A DNA stretch of 64,000 nucleotides, taken from Rhodococcus globerulus NBRC 14531. GTDB lineage: Bacteria > Actinomycetota > Actinomycetes > Mycobacteriales > Mycobacteriaceae. The notes below the pieces were generated by a model that was not told the origin of the DNA, searched no databases, and saw only the letters and a program-made list of their open reading frames with translations. Where the stretch lies: contig NZ_BCWX01000002.1 of assembly GCF_001894805.1 (NCBI RefSeq), positions 682,001 to 746,000 of the forward strand. The letters are read 5' to 3'. Positions 60,264 through 64,000 of this stretch are shown here, piece by piece. Every line of letters starts with the position of its first letter. Positions within the stretch are counted from its first letter, which is position 1. Made by a program: the position numbers and the translations under genes.

Positions 60264-61280
60264 ATGACCCGTTACGTGCTGGCCAAACTGGGCCAATCGC
60301 TTTTCGTCATCTGGGCTGCTTACACTTTCACGTTCGTGCTTCTCTACGTACTGCCTTACGACGCTGTCGATGTCATGTTCAGTCCAAGTGACGGTGACCT
60401 GGTCAGTGATGCGCAGAAGGATGTGGTCCGCGATCAGCTGGGAATGAGCGGGTCGGTATTCGAGCAGTACTTCACTCGTCTGCTGCGCGCCGTGCAGGGT
60501 GACTTCGGACAGTCGACGCGGACGGGTGAACCTGTCTTGTCGATGATCGCCCAAGTCCTGCCGCAGACGGTGATCCTGGCCGCAGTTGCACTGACCATAG
60601 CGGTGGTCTTTGCTTTTGCACTGGCACTCGGTGCGGCCTACACGCGCAATCGATGGTTGGCCAACACCCTCGCAAGCATCCCGGCACTTGGAGTATCCGT
60701 CCCGGTCTTCCTGGTGGGATTGGTCATCTTGCAGGTGTTCTCGTTTCAGCTCGGCTGGTTTCCGTCGATCGGCAATGACGGCGTCGCTTCGCTGATTCTG
60801 CCGGCGGTGACCTTGGCGATCCCCGTCAGTGCTCCCATCGCCCAGCTGCTGGTGAAGAACTTCACCATCGGATTGGGATCACCGTACGTCGCGGTGTCGA
60901 CGGCAAAGGGCGGAACGCGGCTCTGGGTTCTGGTCAACGACGTGGTGAAGAACGCCGCGCTTCCGGCTCTGACAATTGCCGGCATCACCCTCGGCAACCT
61001 ACTGGCGGGAGCGGTGATCGTGGAGACGATCTATTCACGATCCGGTCTGGGCAGGTTGACGGAGACCGCGGTGCGGACCCAGGACGTGCCCTTGGTCCAG
61101 GCGGCAGTCGTGTTCGCAGCGTTGGTATTCGTGACGGTGAACTTCCTGGTCGACATCGTCTATCCGTTGCTCGATCCGAGATTGCGCACTGCCGTGCTCA
61201 ATTCGAAGTCGGGTGTGTCAGCCAAGGATGTCGACTCCGCGCAGAAGAAGCCCGTCGAACAGGAGTTGGTGCTCTCATGA
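60264..61280 (+). CDS. DppB-type ABC permease (importer 2)
   Basis: 338 residues. The N-terminus MTRYVLAKLGQSLFVIWAAYTFTFVLLYVLPYDAVDVMF matches DppB/OppB. About six helices are visible, and the EAA loop is AKGGTRLWVLVNDVVKNAALPALT. It starts 3 bases after the lipoprotein stop and overlaps the next permease by 4 bases. It is paralogous to the permease at 40943 but lacks the long basic tail of that protein. Confidence 0.93.
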   Translation: MTRYVLAKLGQSLFVIWAAYTFTFVLLYVLPYDAVDVMFSPSDGDLVSDAQKDVVRDQLGMSGSVFEQYFTRLLRAVQGDFGQSTRTGEPVLSMIAQVLPQTVILAAVALTIAVVFAFALALGAAYTRNRWLANTLASIPALGVSVPVFLVGLVILQVFSFQLGWFPSIGNDGVASLILPAVTLAIPVSAPIAQLLVKNFTIGLGSPYVAVSTAKGGTRLWVLVNDVVKNAALPALTIAGITLGNLLAGAVIVETIYSRSGLGRLTETAVRTQDVPLVQAAVVFAALVFVTVNFLVDIVYPLLDPRLRTAVLNSKSGVSAKDVDSAQKKPVEQELVLS

Positions 61281-62158
61281 CCGCAGTAGTCGACATCCCC
61301 CGCACGGCCGTCGCGGAGGAGCCGTCGCCGGGGTACTCGGCCGGGCTGCGCCGCCGAGCACGCGAGATCGTGTCTGCGCCCGGCCTGGCCTTGTCCTGGA
61401 TTGTCATCGTCGTGGTGATCTTGTGGGCGCTCGTGCCCGGTCTCTTCACGAGCAAGAGCCCCTATGACGGTGACGTCGACGCGAGCTTTGCGCCGCCGAG
61501 TTTCGAGCACCCGTTCGGTGCCGACCGGCTCGGACGTGACTTGTTGGCACGCACCATCTACGGAACGTCGACGACGTTGACGGCGACGTTGGTCGCAGTG
61601 GCTGTCGGTTTTGTCATCGGCTCCGCGACAGGTCTTCTCAGTGGCTTCATCGGTGGGCGTACGGACGGTGTCGTGATGCGTTTTGTCGATGTGCTGCTTG
61701 CCATTCCCGGCCTGCTCCTGGCGATGACCGTCGTGACTGCGCTTGGCTACGGAACACTGAACGTGGCGGTCGCCGTCGGAATCACCGCCATCGCAGCCTT
61801 CGCTCGTGTCATGCGCTCCGAGGTTCTCAAAGTAGCGCACACCGAATTCGTCGAAGCCTCTTACGGATCCGGGGCGAAGTTCGGACGGGTTGTTCTGCAG
61901 CATGTTCTTCCCAATTCACTCGCCGCGGTCCTTTCTCTGGCTGCGCTCGAATTCGGTGCGGCGATTCTTGCTGTCGCAGCGCTCGGCTTCCTCGGCTACG
62001 GCGCGCCGCCGCCGCAGCCCGAATGGGGGCTGGCGGTATCCGAAGGCCGCGACTATCTGGCCGTGTATCCGTGGATCGCGATCTTTCCGGGAATCGTGAT
62101 CGCGGTAGTAGTCCTGTCCACCAATCGAATCAGCAAGTCGTTAGGAGAGTCGCGATGA
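61277..62158 (+). CDS. DppC-type ABC permease (importer 2)
   Basis: 293 residues. It has LALSWIVIVVVILWALVPGLFTSKSP as first helix, then HPFGADRLGRDLLARTIYGTSTTL, the DppC signature, and the EAA loop AHTEFVEASYGSGAKFGRVVLQHVLPNSLAAVLSL. GYGAPPPQPEWGLAVSEGRDYL lies near the end. It pairs with the DppB-type subunit at 60264. ATGA overlaps occur at both ends. Confidence 0.93.
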   Translation: MTAVVDIPRTAVAEEPSPGYSAGLRRRAREIVSAPGLALSWIVIVVVILWALVPGLFTSKSPYDGDVDASFAPPSFEHPFGADRLGRDLLARTIYGTSTTLTATLVAVAVGFVIGSATGLLSGFIGGRTDGVVMRFVDVLLAIPGLLLAMTVVTALGYGTLNVAVAVGITAIAAFARVMRSEVLKVAHTEFVEASYGSGAKFGRVVLQHVLPNSLAAVLSLAALEFGAAILAVAALGFLGYGAPPPQPEWGLAVSEGRDYLAVYPWIAIFPGIVIAVVVLSTNRISKSLGESR

Positions 62159-63900
62159 CCGAGCTTCTCGAATCACCTGTCGGTACCGAGCCGGCCCCGA
62201 CGTCGACGCCGCTGTTGGCGATCGACAGGTTGAGTGTCAGCTATGTCCGAGGTAGAGGCCGGGCCGTCGCGGCCGTGCGTGATGTGAGCCTGATCGTCGA
62301 GGCCGGCGAGTTCGTGGCGGTGGTGGGTGAGTCCGGTTCGGGAAAGAGCACCACCATTCATTCTGCGCTGCAGTTACTTCCGTCGTCGGCGCGGGTCGAC
62401 AGCGGCACCATTCGCTTCCGCGGAGAGGACACCACCGGCTGGAACGACAAGCGACTGGCCAAGGTTCGGGGTCCGTTCGTCGGATTCGTTCCGCAAGATC
62501 CGGGTAACTCGCTCAATCCTGTCAAACGCGTCGGCACTCAGGTACTCGATGCTGTCGGTCTGCACCGACGTATAGGCAAGTCAGCAGCCAAGGCCGTGGC
62601 GTTGGAAAAGCTTCGTCTGGCCGGACTTTCGGACGTGGAGCGGTTGTACTCGCAGTTTCCGCACGAGCTGTCGGGAGGTATGAAGCAACGTGTTCTGATC
62701 GCCATCGCACTCGCGAACGATCCGGAGTTGCTGATTGCGGACGAGCCCACATCGGCGTTGGACGTGACAGTGCAGAAGGTGATCCTCGATCACCTCGAGC
62801 ACCTGCGCTCCACACTCGGCTTGGGCATTCTGCTCATCACTCACGATCTGGGGGTCGCCGCGGAGCGAGCCGACCGTCTGATCGTCATGCAGGGCGGAAC
62901 AATCGTCGAGCAGGGCATTACCGAATCGGTGGTCGACGATCCGGCGAGCCCGTACACGCGGCAACTGCTCGAGGCCGCACCGTCGTTCCAGCTCGGCCGA
63001 TTGGCGCCAGACGTCGGCGTCGAACCGGCGAACGGCGACACGGTGAATGGCGACAGCGGGGAGGTGGTACTCCGAGCAGACGGGATCACCAAGCACTTCT
63101 CAGTGGTCGACGCGACCGGCGCGCGTGATGTCTTCACCGCGCTCGACGACGTCTCGATACGGCTACGCCGCGGAACGACGCACGCGGTGGTGGGGGAATC
63201 CGGCGCCGGGAAGTCGACGCTGGCCCGCGCCGTGGTGGGGTTGACGACTCCGGATCTCGGAAAGGTGTACTTGCACGATGACCCGATCTCGGGATTGTCG
63301 AATCGGGCACTGCACCCTGTTCGTCGACGGATCCAGCTGGTGTATCAGAATCCGATGTCCTCGCTCGACCCCAGATTCACGATCGAGCGCACCATCGCAG
63401 AGCCGTTGCGAACCTTCGGGATCGCCAAGGACCGCAAGGAGATCCGCGCGCGGGTGACCGACCTGCTGGCAGCTGTTGCACTCGGCCCTGAGTATCTGCT
63501 TCGCAAACCAGCGGAACTGTCGGGTGGTCAGCGTCAGCGAGTTGCCATCGCTCGCGCACTCGCCGCCGATCCGGAAGTGCTCGTCCTCGACGAGGCGGTC
63601 TCCGCGCTCGACGTGTCGGTGCAGGCCCAGATCCTACGACTGCTCGTCGATCTTCAAGCCGAACGTGGGCTGACCTACCTGTTCGTCACACACGATCTGG
63701 GAGTCGTGCGTCTGGTGGCCGACGATGTCACGGTTATGCGGGCCGGTCGCACCGTGGAGTCGGGAGCCGTCGAGCAGGTACTGGGGAATCCGAGCAGCGA
63801 CTACACCCGTGCACTTGTCGCCGCCGTACCGCATGTTCACCGGCAGGAACTGGTCGACGATCACAGGACCCACAGCCGTACGATCGGAGTTGCGTCATGA
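62155..63900 (+). CDS. fused DppD-DppF ABC ATPase (importer 2)
   Basis: 581 residues from ATG 62155, with TAGGAG upstream and a 4-base overlap with the permease. There are two full nucleotide-binding domains. The first has Walker A GESGSGKS (58-65), LSGGMKQ and LLIADEPTSALD; the second has Walker A GESGAGKS (347-354), LSGGQRQ and VLVLDEAVSALD. H-loop His residues are present in both. It is longer than the importer-1 ATPase because of an N-terminal extension and a longer linker. It overlaps the following partial gene by 4 bases. Confidence 0.95.
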   Translation: MTELLESPVGTEPAPTSTPLLAIDRLSVSYVRGRGRAVAAVRDVSLIVEAGEFVAVVGESGSGKSTTIHSALQLLPSSARVDSGTIRFRGEDTTGWNDKRLAKVRGPFVGFVPQDPGNSLNPVKRVGTQVLDAVGLHRRIGKSAAKAVALEKLRLAGLSDVERLYSQFPHELSGGMKQRVLIAIALANDPELLIADEPTSALDVTVQKVILDHLEHLRSTLGLGILLITHDLGVAAERADRLIVMQGGTIVEQGITESVVDDPASPYTRQLLEAAPSFQLGRLAPDVGVEPANGDTVNGDSGEVVLRADGITKHFSVVDATGARDVFTALDDVSIRLRRGTTHAVVGESGAGKSTLARAVVGLTTPDLGKVYLHDDPISGLSNRALHPVRRRIQLVYQNPMSSLDPRFTIERTIAEPLRTFGIAKDRKEIRARVTDLLAAVALGPEYLLRKPAELSGGQRQRVAIARALAADPEVLVLDEAVSALDVSVQAQILRLLVDLQAERGLTYLFVTHDLGVVRLVADDVTVMRAGRTVESGAVEQVLGNPSSDYTRALVAAVPHVHRQELVDDHRTHSRTIGVAS

Positions 63901-64000
63901 CGTCCACGCTCGAAACGCCCACGAATCCGCTTCCACCCGGTCCGATCGATCCAGGTCCGGTGACACGGAGACTCGGGTTGGCCGAACTCTTCTCGAAGAT
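63897..64000 (+). CDS. unidentified ORF, start only
   Basis: An ATG at 63897 overlaps the fused-ATPase stop by 4 bases, the coupling seen throughout this operon, so it is very probably a real gene. Only 34 full codons are inside the window; the N-terminus is Pro-rich (NPLPPGPIDPGPVTRRLGL) and no family can be assigned. By analogy with importer 1, a flavoenzyme would be the natural guess. Confidence 0.6.
   Translation, partial: MTSTLETPTNPLPPGPIDPGPVTRRLGLAELFSK

Noticed and set aside
1..64000. CRISPR arrays, insertion sequences, prophage genes, rRNA
   Set aside because: No regularly spaced repeats, transposase, integrase, phage structural or rRNA sequence was seen.

Overview
The window is chromosomal DNA from a high-GC actinobacterium of the order Mycobacteriales, most likely Rhodococcus (erythropolis/qingshengii type). 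This is inferred from gene content and order. The left half keeps the block seen in Mycobacterium tuberculosis around Rv2695-Rv2676c: alpha/beta hydrolase, OB-fold protein, DUF3159, ceoC, ceoB, APC permease, TrmA-type methyltransferase, dxs, RNase D/HRDC, DUF3000, hemE, hemG and hemQ. Starts are often GTG or TTG, and many genes overlap by 4 bases.

Layout. 1-7.2 kb: conserved housekeeping (K+ uptake regulators, transporter, RNA modification). 7.2-12 kb: a MarR-MFS drug-efflux pair, then a SIMPL protein and a glutaminase-STAS-cNMP fusion. 12-14 kb: dxs. 14-21.4 kb: sugar porter, SRPBCC protein, an iron-siderophore lipoprotein under a likely IdeR box, a secreted lipase, a TetR regulator and a Tat-exported cholesterol-oxidase-like flavoprotein. 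21.4-28.4 kb: lipid metabolism (fadB, fadA, WS/DGAT with a perfect KstR-type operator) with RNase D and DUF3000. 28.5-34 kb: the coproporphyrin-dependent haem genes hemE-hemG-hemQ and a molybdopterin oxidoreductase. 34.1-35.5 kb: a three-gene YbaB/WXG-like cassette without a toxin domain.

35.5-64 kb is an accessory scavenging region. A leftward operon (acyl-CoA-dehydrogenase-like flavoprotein, SsuD-like monooxygenase, MFS) diverges from a 12-gene rightward cluster. That cluster holds a complete dipeptide-type ABC importer (lipoprotein, two permeases, fused ATPase), two DszC/SfnC-like flavoproteins, three NtaA/SnaA/DszA-type luciferase-fold proteins (one short and divergent), two aldo/keto reductases and one more luciferase-like monooxygenase. 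It ends at a strong hairpin beside a convergent tRNA-Cys. A rhodanese-like protein and a heterodimeric ABC exporter with one degenerate ATP site follow, then a second complete dipeptide-type importer that runs off the right edge. The second importer is preceded by a 30-codon ORF ending in a cysteine-rich tract, which looks like a cysteine-sensing attenuator.

Working model (inference): the right-hand 28 kb takes up and oxidatively cleaves sulfur-containing organic compounds under sulfur limitation. Reduced flavin would have to come from elsewhere, because no flavin reductase is encoded here. The substrates cannot be read from the sequence.
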